A stretch of DNA of 64,000 bases from Streptomyces stelliscabiei (GTDB lineage Bacteria > Actinomycetota > Actinomycetes > Streptomycetales > Streptomycetaceae), in NCBI RefSeq assembly GCF_014873495.1, contig NZ_JADBGF010000001.1:6696001-6760000 (forward strand), written 5' to 3'. The notes beneath the pieces were generated by a model, which ran no database searches, had not been told where the DNA came from, and saw nothing but the letters and a program-made list of their open reading frames with translations. This document shows, in pieces, positions 24,315 to 33,120 of the stretch (position 1 is its first letter; every line of letters starts with the position of its first letter). The translations under genes were made by a program, and so were the position numbers.

Positions 24315-24770
24315 TTACTTGCTGCAGGTAGTGGTGTGGCCGTGCAGCGGGGCGTTGAGGTCGGTGGGGGTGGCCTTGCGGCGGATCGCGTGGGAGGCCG
24401 CCAGGTGCCGCTGGCAGATGGTCAGCACCAGCGGGCCGTCCGGCAGACGCTCGGGCTGGCACTCCTCGGCGGCGGTGCCTTCGTCCTCGGCGGGGACGGC
24501 GTGGAAGGCGTCGTGTACGGCGGCGGTGGCCTGCCACAGGCGCAGGTGGGCTGCGGCCAGATGACGCCCGGCGGCCGGATGCGGGGGCCGGGTGGTGTCG
24601 GTGAGCTGGTCGAGCAGGTGGTGGGCTGCGGTGAGGTGGGCGTGCAGCGTGTCCAAATGCAGGCGGTCGGCCGGCGTGACGGAGGCGGCGTGGGCCCGGG
24701 TGTGGTGGCGAAGGCCAGCGGTAGCGGCGCGGAGGTAGGGGTGCGCCTCGATGGTGCGGGGAGTGGTCAA
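24315..24770 (-). CDS. His-rich helical hypothetical protein
   Basis: A 151-aa protein of helices rich in His and Ala (PYLRAATAGLRHHTRAHAAS, LHLDTLHAHLTAAHHLLDQL, AAAHLRLWQATAAVHDAF) with two Cys in the C-terminal half. Conserved-looking companion of Streptomyces conjugation operons as far as I recall, function unknown. Lies between the SCO6880-type cluster and the secreted protein gene. Confidence 0.7.
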   Translation of the reverse strand: MTTPRTIEAHPYLRAATAGLRHHTRAHAASVTPADRLHLDTLHAHLTAAHHLLDQLTDTTRPPHPAAGRHLAAAHLRLWQATAAVHDAFHAVPAEDEGTAAEECQPERLPDGPLVLTICQRHLAASHAIRRKATPTDLNAPLHGHTTTCSK

Positions 24771-24827
24771 GGGGTTCCTTGCAGCCCTGAGCGGGGCGAG
24801 GTCAACGTTGTGGCGGAGCCCGGTCGG

Positions 24828-25136
24828 TCAGGGGGCCGACCGACGGGGAGTGTGCGGGCGGCTGTGGGGCGTCGTGGCCGGGGCGGCTTGGAGGGCGAGA
24901 GCTGCGCGTATGGCCCGGTCCTGGGCCGGTGTGGCGCTGGCGAAGGTGTACTCGGTGGCGCCCCAGCCTCCGCGGCAGTCGGTGTAGGCCCGGTAGGCCG
25001 GGGTGACGATGACGCGGTAGTCGTATCCGTCGACCGGCACGGTAGCCATCTGTCCGAGGTTGGTGGCGGTGAAGCGGGCGGTGCGGGCGGCGGCGAACAC
25101 CGTGTCTGCGGTGGTCTGGTCGAGGGCGTGGGTCAT
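24828..25136 (-). CDS. Small hypothetical protein in secretion operon
   Basis: A 102-aa protein starting MTHALDQTTADTVFAAARTA, with a beta-rich centre (MATVPVDGYDYRVIVTPAY, GATEYTFASATPAQDRAIRA) and a Pro/Arg tail. The ATG at 25136 is chosen; upstream codons lie in the preceding gene. It follows the SCO6880-type gene by 7 bp, so it is surely co-transcribed. Unrecognised. Confidence 0.68.
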   Translation of the reverse strand: MTHALDQTTADTVFAAARTARFTATNLGQMATVPVDGYDYRVIVTPAYRAYTDCRGGWGATEYTFASATPAQDRAIRAALALQAAPATTPHSRPHTPRRSAP

Positions 25137-25143
25137 CGGCGCA

Positions 25144-26616
25144 CTACAGGGCGGTACGGGCGAGCGGCAGGGCGGCAAGGGCGAAGGCGTCGGGCTGCTG
25201 GTAGTACAGCCGTCGCAGGTCGACCTGGGCGGTGACGGCGGCGGTCTCGATCTGCGCGCACGCGGCGTCGAGGGCGGCGTCGGACTCGGCGCTGACGGTG
25301 AGCAGGCCGGTCAGGGCGACGTCGGCGTGGCCGGCGATCAGTTGGCGCTCGCGGACCTTGACGTCCGCGTACTCGACGGAGTCGGCCTCGGAGTCCACTT
25401 GTCCGCGGCGGGCGCGTTCGTTGGCGTCGGCGATGATGGCGGCCTTCTTGCGCTGGACGTCGCGTAGCGCGGACTCGAGCCCCTGCGGCGCGTATATAAG
25501 GGAGAGGCTGCGGCGGACCCCGGCGGTGAACATGAGCCCGTGCAGGAACCCGGCATGGGTTTCGGTGCGGGGCCAGTTCTCGATCCAGTAGGTGGCGTGG
25601 CGGGCACTGTCGGTGCCGAGGCGGTCGTACTCCTCGACCTGGACGACCGGCCCGGCCGCATCGGGGTCAGCCTCGGCCCGTCCGTTCGGCGACCATTGCT
25701 GGAGGGCGGAGAGGGCGTGGGGATCGTAGGCGGTGCGGATGACTGCGGCGATCTCCCGTGCACCCAGCCAGCCGGTCACCATCAGTCCCGCGCTGCGGGC
25801 GGCGAGGGCGATCGCCGAGGTGGTCTGCTCCAGGACCGTGAACGCGCCGGGCAGCCCGCCACCGGCCTGGCTGATGAGGCGCTTGGCGGCCTTGAGGTCC
25901 AACGAGATGGCGAGGTATGCCTCGTGCGGGGCGGCGGCCGGGCCGGCGGAGGCGACTAGCTCGGAGTACACCTGCCCGGCTACGGGGGTGCCGCGCTGGC
26001 CGTGCTTCGCCCAGTGGCGGGCGAGGGTGTCGCCGGAGTCGGGGACGGTGCGTTCCAGGACCTGCACGGTGGCGACGTGTCCGCTGCGGGCGATGCCGGC
26101 CAGGGCCCTGCCCCAGCCCGCCACGTTCGAGTTCTGGGTGACGGGATCGAGCAGGGCGTATGCGCGGCTGCTGACCCGGGCGATGGCGGTGAGCCGTTGG
26201 TGGTGCGGGTCGTGGACGGCGGCAGCCTGGTTGGCGGAGTCGCCGGGAGTGACGACCTTCAGCGAGGCGGCGGTGCCGGGCAGGTGCAGCACGCCGTCCT
26301 GGCGGGGCCGGGAGACCGGCCGGGCCAGCCACAATGTCTGGCCGGTGCGACGGCGGTGGGCGTAGCGGGCGACGACCGGAGCCCAGTCGATCAGCGACCT
26401 GCCGTTGCGGCGGATGGTGACGAGGGCGGCGACGCTCGCCCAGAGCGGGGTCAGCGCGATTGCGCCGAGCAGTCCGGTGGTCACCACCGTGATGAGCAGG
26501 AGGGCCAACGCGCCGGATACGAGGAGGAGTTGGGGGAGGGAGAGACCGAGGAGGATGCCGCGCCGGGAGCGGTGCGGGAATTTGACCGTGATCGGGGAGA
26601 CGGAGAGTTCAGACAA
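25144..26616 (-). CDS. SCO6880-type type IV secretion protein
   Basis: A 490-aa membrane protein. Two adjacent hydrophobic segments near the start (LGLSLPQLLLVSGALALLLI, LLGAIALTPLWASVAALVTI) resemble VirB3/PrgI. The soluble remainder (LDLKAAKRLISQAGGG, LGAREIAAVIRTAYDP, YWIENWPRTETHAGFLHGLM) resembles the N-terminal domain of VirB4 without P-loop. It thus may complement the short ATPase at 22181. TTG 26616 is the likely start, as upstream residues are Arg/Pro-rich non-coding. The name follows the S. coelicolor homologue family; the match is from memory. Confidence 0.85.
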   Translation of the reverse strand: MSELSVSPITVKFPHRSRRGILLGLSLPQLLLVSGALALLLITVVTTGLLGAIALTPLWASVAALVTIRRNGRSLIDWAPVVARYAHRRRTGQTLWLARPVSRPRQDGVLHLPGTAASLKVVTPGDSANQAAAVHDPHHQRLTAIARVSSRAYALLDPVTQNSNVAGWGRALAGIARSGHVATVQVLERTVPDSGDTLARHWAKHGQRGTPVAGQVYSELVASAGPAAAPHEAYLAISLDLKAAKRLISQAGGGLPGAFTVLEQTTSAIALAARSAGLMVTGWLGAREIAAVIRTAYDPHALSALQQWSPNGRAEADPDAAGPVVQVEEYDRLGTDSARHATYWIENWPRTETHAGFLHGLMFTAGVRRSLSLIYAPQGLESALRDVQRKKAAIIADANERARRGQVDSEADSVEYADVKVRERQLIAGHADVALTGLLTVSAESDAALDAACAQIETAAVTAQVDLRRLYYQQPDAFALAALPLARTAL

Positions 26617-26701
26617 GGGCCGGTTCCGGGGAGCGCGGGGCGGGGCCGGGACGGCACAGTCGCACGGGGAATGCGGGGTGCCGTCCCGGCGCGGGGCAGG
26701 G

Positions 26702-28060
26702 TCAGAGGCCGGTGAGCGGGGGCGGCGGATTGCCGGCCGAACTGGCGGAGTTCGGGGCCGGTGGGGTGCCCTGCGGCGGCGGGGTGAAGGCATCGGACGC
26801 GGGCGAGGACATGAATCCGCTGCCGTGACTGGTGGATCCGGCACTCGACCCACCTGGTCTGTGGGCGCCGCCGAGGTGGCCGCTGGTGTCGTCGCGCGGG
26901 CTGGTCGGCGGGGGCTGTACCGCCTTGTCCGGACCGCTCTTGATCGCTCCGCTCTCGGACGACTCGGTTCCGGAGCCGCCGCCTTGCTTGCCGGTGTCCG
27001 GCGTGGGGGTGGCGGCGATGTCGCCCGGGAAGCCGCCCGGCACCGCGTCCGGGCCCTGGGGTGCGGCGCCCGCTCCAGCAGCGGCACCGCCGGTCCCTGC
27101 GGTCGCGACCGCGGCGGCGGCTTTACGCCCGGCGCGTTCGGCGTGCTGGCGGGCCATCTGCGCGCCGGCGCCGCCGGAGCGGTGCAGCGTCTCGGCGTCC
27201 GATCCCTCGGAGGCCGCCCAGTGCACGAACTTGAACGTCGCGTACGGGCACAACAACACCAACGCCAGGATGACGATGCCGGCCATCACGTCGGCCAGAG
27301 CGGCGACGCCGTCCTTCGCCTCGGTCTTGCCCATGGCCGCGATCCCGAGCACGAAGATCACAGTCATCAGCAGCTTGCTGACCACGAGGGTGGCGGTGGC
27401 TTCGATCCAGCCCTTGCGCCAGCGCCGGGCGACCTCCCAGCCGCCACCGGCTCCGGCGAAGACGGCGAGGGTAACCATGACGAGGATGCCGACCTTGCGG
27501 ACCATCATCACGCACCAGTAGAGGAAGGCGCCGATCGCTGCGCCAATGCCGACGAAGACCGTGACCAGCCAGCCCAGGCCGGAAAGGGAGGCGATCTGGC
27601 CGACCTTGACGATGCGCCGCACCGCGGTGGCGACGTCGAGGTTGGCGGCTTTGAACAGCCCGTCGCTCAACGCATCGACGACTTCGATGGCGACAGTGGT
27701 GAAGGCGATCGCGGTGAAGGCGAACAGCACGCCGGTGGCGGTGCCGGTGAACGCCTGGGTGAGGGCCTGGCCGTCGCGTCGGATCGCCGCGCGCACGAGC
27801 TGGGCGCAGAACGTGGCGACGAGGACGACCAAGCCGATCGGCAGGATCATCTCGTAGTTGTCGCGGAACCACCCGGCATTCAAATCGACCTTGGTGGTGG
27901 TGTTGACGGCCTCGGCAGCCAAGTCGGCAGCAGCGGCGGCGAGTTCGCCCGCCGATTTGGCCATCCAGTTGCCGATCGCTGCGCCAGGGTCGGAGGCGAA
28001 GTCGACCGCGTCGCCGACCGCGCACAGTTTGTCCGCGAGGGGGAGGTCGCAGAAGCCCAA
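26702..28060 (-). CDS. SCO6881-type polytopic membrane protein (VirB6/TrbL-like)
   Basis: A 452-aa inner-membrane channel component candidate. Several transmembrane segments: MILPIGLVVLVATFCAQLV, GVLFAFTAIAFTTVAIEVV, LGWLVTVFVGIGAAIGAFLY, GILVMVTLAVFAGAGGG, LLMTVIFVLGIAAM and VMAGIVILALVLLCPYATF. The C-terminal 150 residues are Gly/Pro/Ser-rich and probably cytoplasmic. TTG 28060 follows GGAGGGGTGA. Conserved neighbour of the SCO6880-type gene. Confidence 0.86.
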   Translation of the reverse strand: MGFCDLPLADKLCAVGDAVDFASDPGAAIGNWMAKSAGELAAAAADLAAEAVNTTTKVDLNAGWFRDNYEMILPIGLVVLVATFCAQLVRAAIRRDGQALTQAFTGTATGVLFAFTAIAFTTVAIEVVDALSDGLFKAANLDVATAVRRIVKVGQIASLSGLGWLVTVFVGIGAAIGAFLYWCVMMVRKVGILVMVTLAVFAGAGGGWEVARRWRKGWIEATATLVVSKLLMTVIFVLGIAAMGKTEAKDGVAALADVMAGIVILALVLLCPYATFKFVHWAASEGSDAETLHRSGGAGAQMARQHAERAGRKAAAAVATAGTGGAAAGAGAAPQGPDAVPGGFPGDIAATPTPDTGKQGGGSGTESSESGAIKSGPDKAVQPPPTSPRDDTSGHLGGAHRPGGSSAGSTSHGSGFMSSPASDAFTPPPQGTPPAPNSASSAGNPPPPLTGL

Positions 28061-28100
28061 GGGGAGTCACCCCTCCTTTCTTCAGTGGGCTCGGGGCGTG

Positions 28101-28784
28101 TCAGGGCACGACGCGGGGAGCGATGGAGACCAGGGAGCAGTCGGAGTTCGGGCGGCACTGCACTGCGAGGGTGATCGAGCGGTCCTCGGAGCCGGCTCCG
28201 CCCTTCTTCCAGGCGATCTGCTGTTTGCCGGTGACGGTGACGGCGTAGATGTACGCCTCGGTGATCGCCGACGGATCGTCCGCCAGGGCCTGCTTGAACG
28301 CGGACGGGTAGTGGGCCTCGTCCACGATGGCGGTGGCGTACTGGTCCTGATCGGCCATCCGCGACCACAACACCGGATCCGGCACCTGCGCGGTGAGAGA
28401 GGACCAGTCGGCGTATTTCGTCTCCGACGTCAGCCACGCCTTCATCCCGGCGAGCTGCTGATCACGGCTGGTGGTGCGCGTGTCATACGACCACAACATC
28501 GCCGCGGCGGCCTGGGCGAAGGCGACCGGATCGGCCACCGCCGGAGGCTTCGCCACCGCACCGGCCCCGGCCGACGCCGTGGGACCGGCGGACGCGGAGG
28601 CGGTGCTGCTCCGCTCGGACGGAGTGGCGTTCTGGCTGTCACTGGTTCCGGTGCGGCCGGTGAGCAGGGCGACGATGGCGGCGAGGGCTAGCAGGACGGC
28701 GAGGCCGATCGCGCTGACGGTGATGCGTTGCCGGGACGACCAACCGATGCCGTAGCCGGACAGGGAGGGGAATCGTTTCGGCAT
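28101..28784 (-). CDS. VirB8/TcpC-like conjugation protein
   Basis: A 227-aa bitopic protein: short cytoplasmic start, one membrane segment (ITVSAIGLAVLLALAAIVAL, about 23-42), a Ser/Ala/Pro linker, then an extracellular domain (FAQAAAAMLWSYDTRTTSRD, AWLTSETKYADWSSLTAQVP, AYIYAVTVTGKQQIAWKKGG) like the NTF2-fold domain of TcpC/VirB8. Two Cys in CRPNSDC may form a disulphide. ATG 28784 overlaps the upstream stop (TGATG). It likely scaffolds the secretion complex. Confidence 0.78.
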   Translation of the reverse strand: MPKRFPSLSGYGIGWSSRQRITVSAIGLAVLLALAAIVALLTGRTGTSDSQNATPSERSSTASASAGPTASAGAGAVAKPPAVADPVAFAQAAAAMLWSYDTRTTSRDQQLAGMKAWLTSETKYADWSSLTAQVPDPVLWSRMADQDQYATAIVDEAHYPSAFKQALADDPSAITEAYIYAVTVTGKQQIAWKKGGAGSEDRSITLAVQCRPNSDCSLVSIAPRVVP

Positions 28785-29092
28785 CAGTGGACTTGCGACC
28801 CCAGGGCGGAGAAGAACGCGACCACGCCATTGGCGGCGCCGAGGCCGAGAGCGGCGCCGGCCGAAACGACCGCGCCCTTCTTGCCGTTGGCCTCGGCCTG
28901 GTGGCCACCGGTGTGATGGCCCCAGGCCCACACGCCGAGGGAGACGGCGAGCGCGCCGACCACGGCGACGATCGCGAACAGATTGATGCTGTTGACCACG
29001 TTCTTCAGGACGGCGAGGCCGGGCAGGCCACCGCCCTTTGGGGAGATGCCGGGGTCGTAGGCCAGGTACTGCACGGTGTCGAGCAGGTGCAA
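28784..29092 (-). CDS. DUF6112-type small membrane protein
   Basis: A 102-aa protein with two transmembrane segments (SINLFAIVAVVGALAVSLGV, GAVVSAGAALGLGAANGVVA) joined by a short loop with HHTGGHQAEANGKKG. The topology is like VirB2 pilins. TTG 29092 is preceded by AAGGAG at 7 nt. It lies between the VirB8-like gene and a secreted SH3-like protein gene. Pilin-like role is inference from size and place. Confidence 0.75.
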   Translation of the reverse strand: MHLLDTVQYLAYDPGISPKGGGLPGLAVLKNVVNSINLFAIVAVVGALAVSLGVWAWGHHTGGHQAEANGKKGAVVSAGAALGLGAANGVVAFFSALGSQVH

Positions 29093-29347
29093 AGGGAGGC
29101 TCCTTGCGCGCGCCGAAGCCGACGCGTGGGAATCAATGAAGAGAAGAGGGGGAGGTGCGAGGCGGCGGCCTCGGGGAGGCGGGCCGGCAGCCGTGCGAGG
29201 TCCGGCCGAGCCGGTCGACGCATGCGAAGCGTCGTGGCGCGCGCGAGGGCACGGCGCTCGTGCCGAGGCTGGGAAGAAGCCGCAACTTGGGCCGGTGCCG
29301 CTTCGACGGCGCTACGACTCAACCGTTGATCCGGCTGTCGGGGCGCC

Positions 29348-29713
29348 CTACTTCGGGATCGGCGGGGTGGGCGCGCCGTTGCTGGCGTACGGGTTGGCGC
29401 ACTGGTAGATCACGTAGCCGCGGATCTTCTTGCCGTCGGACTTACGGGTCACCGTGCCCCGGGTGAACCAGGTCTTCTGGCTGGCCTTGTAGACCCACTG
29501 GTCGTAGGCGATCTTGTCGTGCCGGTAGGCGACGCCCAGCGCCGTGGCGGTCTTGGACGGGGACTTGCGTACCTTGACCGCGCTGCACGAGATCGTCGTG
29601 TGGCCGGTGTCATACGCCTGCGCCGTGGCGGCGGTGGCCAGGCCGCAGGCTGCGACGGCCAGTCCCATCGAGGCGGCCGCAAGGGTGCGCCGGACGCGGT
29701 GGTGAGGTATCAC
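29348..29713 (-). CDS. Secreted SH3-like protein
   Basis: A 121-aa exported protein: signal peptide MIPHHRVRRTLAAASMGLAV continuing through AACGLATAATAQA, then a bacterial SH3-type domain (ISCSAVKVRKSPSKTATALG, IAYDQWVYKASQKTWFTRGT). GTG start with GGAG 7 nt upstream. SH3b domains usually bind peptidoglycan. A related protein is encoded at 36383-36727 in the opposite operon. Probably works with the NlpC/P60 hydrolase upstream. Confidence 0.82.
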   Translation of the reverse strand: MIPHHRVRRTLAAASMGLAVAACGLATAATAQAYDTGHTTISCSAVKVRKSPSKTATALGVAYRHDKIAYDQWVYKASQKTWFTRGTVTRKSDGKKIRGYVIYQCANPYASNGAPTPPIPK

Positions 29714-29911
29714 TCAGATGCTCCGTGGTGTCGAGAGAGAGGGGGGAGAAGTGGGCAGGTGTCGTCCTGCCGATGAGCCGTCTGCGGGGGAGTAAGGAAG
29801 CGGCCCAGGGGGGTTGGGGGCGGCGATCCGGCTCAGGTGCCGTGCGCGGCTGTTCCCGCGCTGAACTGGTGATGCAGGCGGCAGGTGGGGTCTCTGCGCC
29901 CCGACTGGGGG

Positions 29912-31012
29912 TCAGATGACGCGGCGGGCGGCGAGGATGTCCCAGTCCGCCAGGGGGGTTATTCGAACTGGTTTTCCAGTCCGGGGTGCCTCGATCGCGA
30001 GTCCCGATCCCATGTAGAGGCCAACGTGTTCGGGGCGGGCGGCGCTGCCGCGGGAGAAGATCAGATCACCGGGCTTGAGCGCCTTGGAGGAGACGGCCTT
30101 GCCCTCGTTGATCTGGGTGTACGTGGTGCGGGTGAGCTGGATTCCGGCGTGCGCGTACGCCTGCTGGGTCAGCGAGCTGCAGTCGCAGCGACCCATCGGA
30201 TCCGGGCCGTGCGGCGCCGTGCAGGTACCGCCCCACTGGTACATCGTGTCGAGTTGCTGCATCGCCCACGCGATCGCCTTGCGCGCCTTCGGATCAGCGT
30301 CCTTGGGGATCGAGTAGCCCTTCGGCACCGAACCTTCGGGGATGGTGCCGTAGCCGGAGCCGTCCTCGGTCCCCATGCAGGACGCGGTACTGGGGGTGCT
30401 GTCCGTGTCCGTGCCGGAGGCGTCGGGGAAGGTGGCGACGATTGCCTTCTGAAAGGCGGTCGCCAGGTCCTCCCAGTCGGCGTAGGCGTCCGCGTAGGCG
30501 GATCGCTGGACCTTCTGCGCGGCCTGGGTGACGGTCAGTTGCTGCCAGCCGGAAACCGCCAACAAGCGCGTGTAGAACTGGGTGGAGGCGTAGACAGGGT
30601 CGCGGATCTTCTCGGCGGTGCCCCAGCCCTGGCTCGGCCGCTGCTGGAACAGGCCCAACGAGTCGCGGTCGCCGGAGTTCAGGTTGCGCAGCCGCGATTC
30701 CTGCATCGCGGTGGCGAGCGCGATGACCTGGCCCTTCTTCGGCACGTGAAGGCTGATCCCGGTGGCCACGATGGTCTGGGCGTTGGGGACCTGCTCCTCA
30801 GGCAGGGTCAGGCCCTCGACGTGGACAGTCTTGGCGGACGCGCCGTTGAGGATCTTGGTGACCTGTTCGACGACGGCGTCGGTATCGACGTCGCCCACGC
30901 AACTGAAGGTGGTCTGGGCGGCCTCGCTGGAGGAGGCCATCAGCATGGCCGTGCCAGCGAGGAGGAGAGGGGAGAGGACGAAGACGCCGATGCCAGCGGC
31001 TACGCCCTTCAA
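29912..31012 (-). CDS. NlpC/P60 (C40) cell-wall hydrolase of the transfer operon
   Basis: Membrane-anchored or secreted peptidoglycan hydrolase that likely opens the wall for the conjugation channel (VirB1-like role). N-terminal signal/anchor GIGVFVLSPLLLAGTAMLMA; a transglycosylase-like region (IALATAMQESRLRNLNSGDR, SLGLFQQRPSQGWGTA, about 105-140); C-terminal NlpC/P60 domain with catalytic Cys in GRCDCSSLTQQAYAHAG, then His in RPEHVGLYMGSG. TTG 31012 follows GGGAGG at 9 nt; TTG 31036 is an alternative. First gene of the secretion operon. Confidence 0.9.
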   Translation of the reverse strand: MKGVAAGIGVFVLSPLLLAGTAMLMASSSEAAQTTFSCVGDVDTDAVVEQVTKILNGASAKTVHVEGLTLPEEQVPNAQTIVATGISLHVPKKGQVIALATAMQESRLRNLNSGDRDSLGLFQQRPSQGWGTAEKIRDPVYASTQFYTRLLAVSGWQQLTVTQAAQKVQRSAYADAYADWEDLATAFQKAIVATFPDASGTDTDSTPSTASCMGTEDGSGYGTIPEGSVPKGYSIPKDADPKARKAIAWAMQQLDTMYQWGGTCTAPHGPDPMGRCDCSSLTQQAYAHAGIQLTRTTYTQINEGKAVSSKALKPGDLIFSRGSAARPEHVGLYMGSGLAIEAPRTGKPVRITPLADWDILAARRVI

Positions 31013-31301
31013 TCGGCGATGCCTCCCGAGCGGCAATCACGGTCCGGGGGCCGGTGTTCGGGCAGGGGAGCGTAGGGAGCTGTCACAAGGGGGTCCTTCG
31101 AAGGCAAGGTCCCGGCCGCGCGGCTGCAGAGGTGGAAAGGGCGCTGCGGCACGGGGTTTGAGTGAGTCGGGGCGTGTCTCGCGAGCGTTGAATTCAGCTC
31201 ACGAGGCGCGTGAGTGTCAGGTCACGTGTACCGGGGCACGGGGAGTCTCCATGAGGGCACGGGCAGGGGATTGCGCCATCGGCGGTGTTCGCCGGGCAGT
31301 T

Positions 31302-31416
31302 CCAAAACAGTAAGGGCGGATCCCCGGTTGCCGAAATCGCGGGTGATCAAGCCCTGATTTCCGGGGCTGGGAGGCTGCGATGCGTCTCAACCGGGGATCG
31401 TGCCTTACAGTTTTGG
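31302..31416. promoter_or_regulatory. Two-way promoter with 29-bp inverted arms (copy b)
   Basis: Arms 31302-31330 and 31388-31416 are inverted copies with 25 of 29 positions matching. Each reads CCAAAAC, then GTAAGG, then GATCCCCGGTTG toward the centre. Three other units have this order with a TATAAC-like box before GATCCCC, so each arm may be one promoter. The left arm would fire rightward to the methylase (31548) and the right arm leftward to the secretion operon (31012), giving leaders complementary over about 75 nt. The rest of 31013-31547 shows no gene. Confidence 0.6.
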
Positions 31417-31547
31417 CTCCTCCCTCGCCACCCCACTTTCGTAGGTCAGCGGTGCCGTCATGCCCGCATTCGGCCTGCCCGGGGTTACGTGCGTGAGCCG
31501 GAGGTATTCACCCTCATCTCACCCGACCCGAAAATTGGGGCACCTCT

Positions 31548-32303
31548 TTGCCTTTTTCCCTGCACCAGGGCGACGCGCTCAACGCCCTCGCTGAACTGCC
31601 GGATGGCTGCGTCGACTCCGTCATCACCGACCCGCCATACAACTCCGGTGGCCGGACTGCGAAGGAACGCACGAGCCGCAGCGCCAAGCAGAAGTACACC
31701 TCCGCCGACGCCGGCCACAACCTGCCGGACTTCACCGGCGAGAACATGGATCAGCGCAGTTACGGGTTCTGGCTGACGCAGATCATGACCGAATCGCACC
31801 GGCTCACCCGTACTGGCGGCACCGCGCTCCTGTTCACCGACTGGCGTCAACTCCCCACCACGACGGACGCGATCCAGGCGGCCGGATGGCTGTGGCGTGG
31901 TGTGCTGGCCTGGCACAAGCCGCAGGCCAGGCCCCAGAAGGGCCGCTTCACCCAAAACTGCGAGTTCATCGTCTGGGCGTCCAAGGGCGCCATCGACGCC
32001 TCCCGCAACCCCGTCTACTTGCCGGGCCTCTACAGCGCCTCGCAGCCGTCGGGCAAGAACCGGCAGCACATCACGCAGAAGCCAGTCGAGGTGATGCGCG
32101 AGCTCGTCAAGATCTGCCCCGAGCAGGGCACGGTGCTCGACTTCTGCGCCGGTTCCGGCTCGACCGGTGTGGCGGCTCTTCTGGAAGGCCGTGACTTCAT
32201 TGGCGTCGAGAAGACCGAGCACTACGCGGCGATCGCCGCCGACCGGCTGACTGAGACCCTGCAACAGACCCTGAAGCAGGACGATTTCGTCCTGTCCTCC
32301 TGA
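31548..32303 (+). CDS. Orphan N4/N6 DNA methyltransferase (beta class)
   Basis: Modifies an exocyclic amino group of adenine or cytosine in DNA. 251 aa with motif IV DPPYNSG at 28-34 preceding the SAM-binding motif I VLDFCAGSGSTG (196-207), the beta-class order, and HITQKPVEVMREL between them. No restriction endonuclease gene is adjacent, so it may protect or mark the element during transfer, or regulate. TTG start. First gene rightward of the two-way promoter. Confidence 0.92.
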   Translation: MPFSLHQGDALNALAELPDGCVDSVITDPPYNSGGRTAKERTSRSAKQKYTSADAGHNLPDFTGENMDQRSYGFWLTQIMTESHRLTRTGGTALLFTDWRQLPTTTDAIQAAGWLWRGVLAWHKPQARPQKGRFTQNCEFIVWASKGAIDASRNPVYLPGLYSASQPSGKNRQHITQKPVEVMRELVKICPEQGTVLDFCAGSGSTGVAALLEGRDFIGVEKTEHYAAIAADRLTETLQQTLKQDDFVLSS

Positions 32304-32374
32304 CCCGAGTCGACGGCTGGCCACGGCCGGAATTCCGCATGCCCGGATTCCCCTCCGGCGCCGCATGCAGGCGT

Positions 32375-32411
32375 TATAACACTGGATCCCCGGTTGGCGA
32401 AACCGGGAATC
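32375..32411 (+). promoter_or_regulatory. GATCCCCGGTT palindrome with -10-like TATAAC (copy c)
   Basis: TATAAC (32375-32380) then, after 4 nt, GATCCCCGGTT, loop GGCGA and an AACCGGGAATC arm (32385-32411). The next gene starts at 32473. Between lies GCCGCCATCCCAGCC and AAGGAGG. Same order and loop as copies a and d. Confidence 0.6.
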
Positions 32412-32472
32412 GTCCGGATGGTTGGAGCCGCCATCCCAGCCCATGGGAAGCGGCTTCAAGGAGGACCCTTTC

Positions 32473-33120
32473 GTGCCTGAATCCATAAACCCCAACGACA
32501 ACGGGGAAATGGAACCGGTCCGGCTGCCGGACACGGATCTGGAAAGCATCGAGGCCAGCGTACGCAAGCTGCTCAAGCAGTCGGCGGAGCAGGCGAAGCA
32601 GCTCGACAGCCTGTCCACCGAGCCCGGACCGCGCGCGTTCGACGGCTTCGGCATGCCGGGATTCGCCGGCCTGCCGCTGCCGCCTGCCCCACCAGAGCCT
32701 CGCCCGATCCTGGAACTGGACGGTGAGGAGTACGAGGACGAACTCGACAGCCTCTCCGACTGGGTGGACGACTTCCTCATGCCCGTCTACGGCGCGGAGG
32801 TCACCACCGCCGCGCCGTGGTGCGCGCAGTGGCAGGAACACGACGGTGTCGTCGCCTGGCTCCATGCCCTATGGCTGGCCTATCAGCAGCACAAGGACCC
32901 CGAGGCAGGATTGTCGGGCCTGTTCGTCTGGCACCGGGACTTCCTCACCCACGCCATGGCCACCGTCCGGGCCCCAGGCGGGCCGCTGTCCGCATGCATG
33001 ACCGACCCGGATCGTCACGCCCACCGCCTGCTGCCCGGCCCCAAACCCTCCACACGGGCGGCGAGTTCCCGGACCGACGGATCGGAGAGGGTCGGCGAGC
33101 CGGGCCAGGCCGCAGCATGA
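32473..33120 (+). CDS. DUF4913 protein
   Basis: A 215-aa protein started at GTG 32473 with AAGGAGG upstream. The N-terminus is acidic and helical (LESIEASVRKLLKQSAEQAK). About 90-180 is the DUF4913 domain: LSDWVDDFLMPVYGAE, WCAQWQEHDGVVAWLHALWL, FVWHRDFLTHAMATV, with the conserved WC...W and HRD residues. Function unknown, common in Streptomyces plasmids. The next gene overlaps it by ATGA. Confidence 0.85.
   Translation: MPESINPNDNGEMEPVRLPDTDLESIEASVRKLLKQSAEQAKQLDSLSTEPGPRAFDGFGMPGFAGLPLPPAPPEPRPILELDGEEYEDELDSLSDWVDDFLMPVYGAEVTTAAPWCAQWQEHDGVVAWLHALWLAYQQHKDPEAGLSGLFVWHRDFLTHAMATVRAPGGPLSACMTDPDRHAHRLLPGPKPSTRAASSRTDGSERVGEPGQAAA

Noticed and set aside
26405..28174. 589-codon plus-strand frame
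   Set aside because: Antisense to the polytopic SCO6881-type gene; low-complexity composition.
31302..31416. Large inverted repeat as transposon ends
   Set aside because: Arms contain the same promoter-palindrome unit found at three other gene starts, so a regulatory role explains it better.
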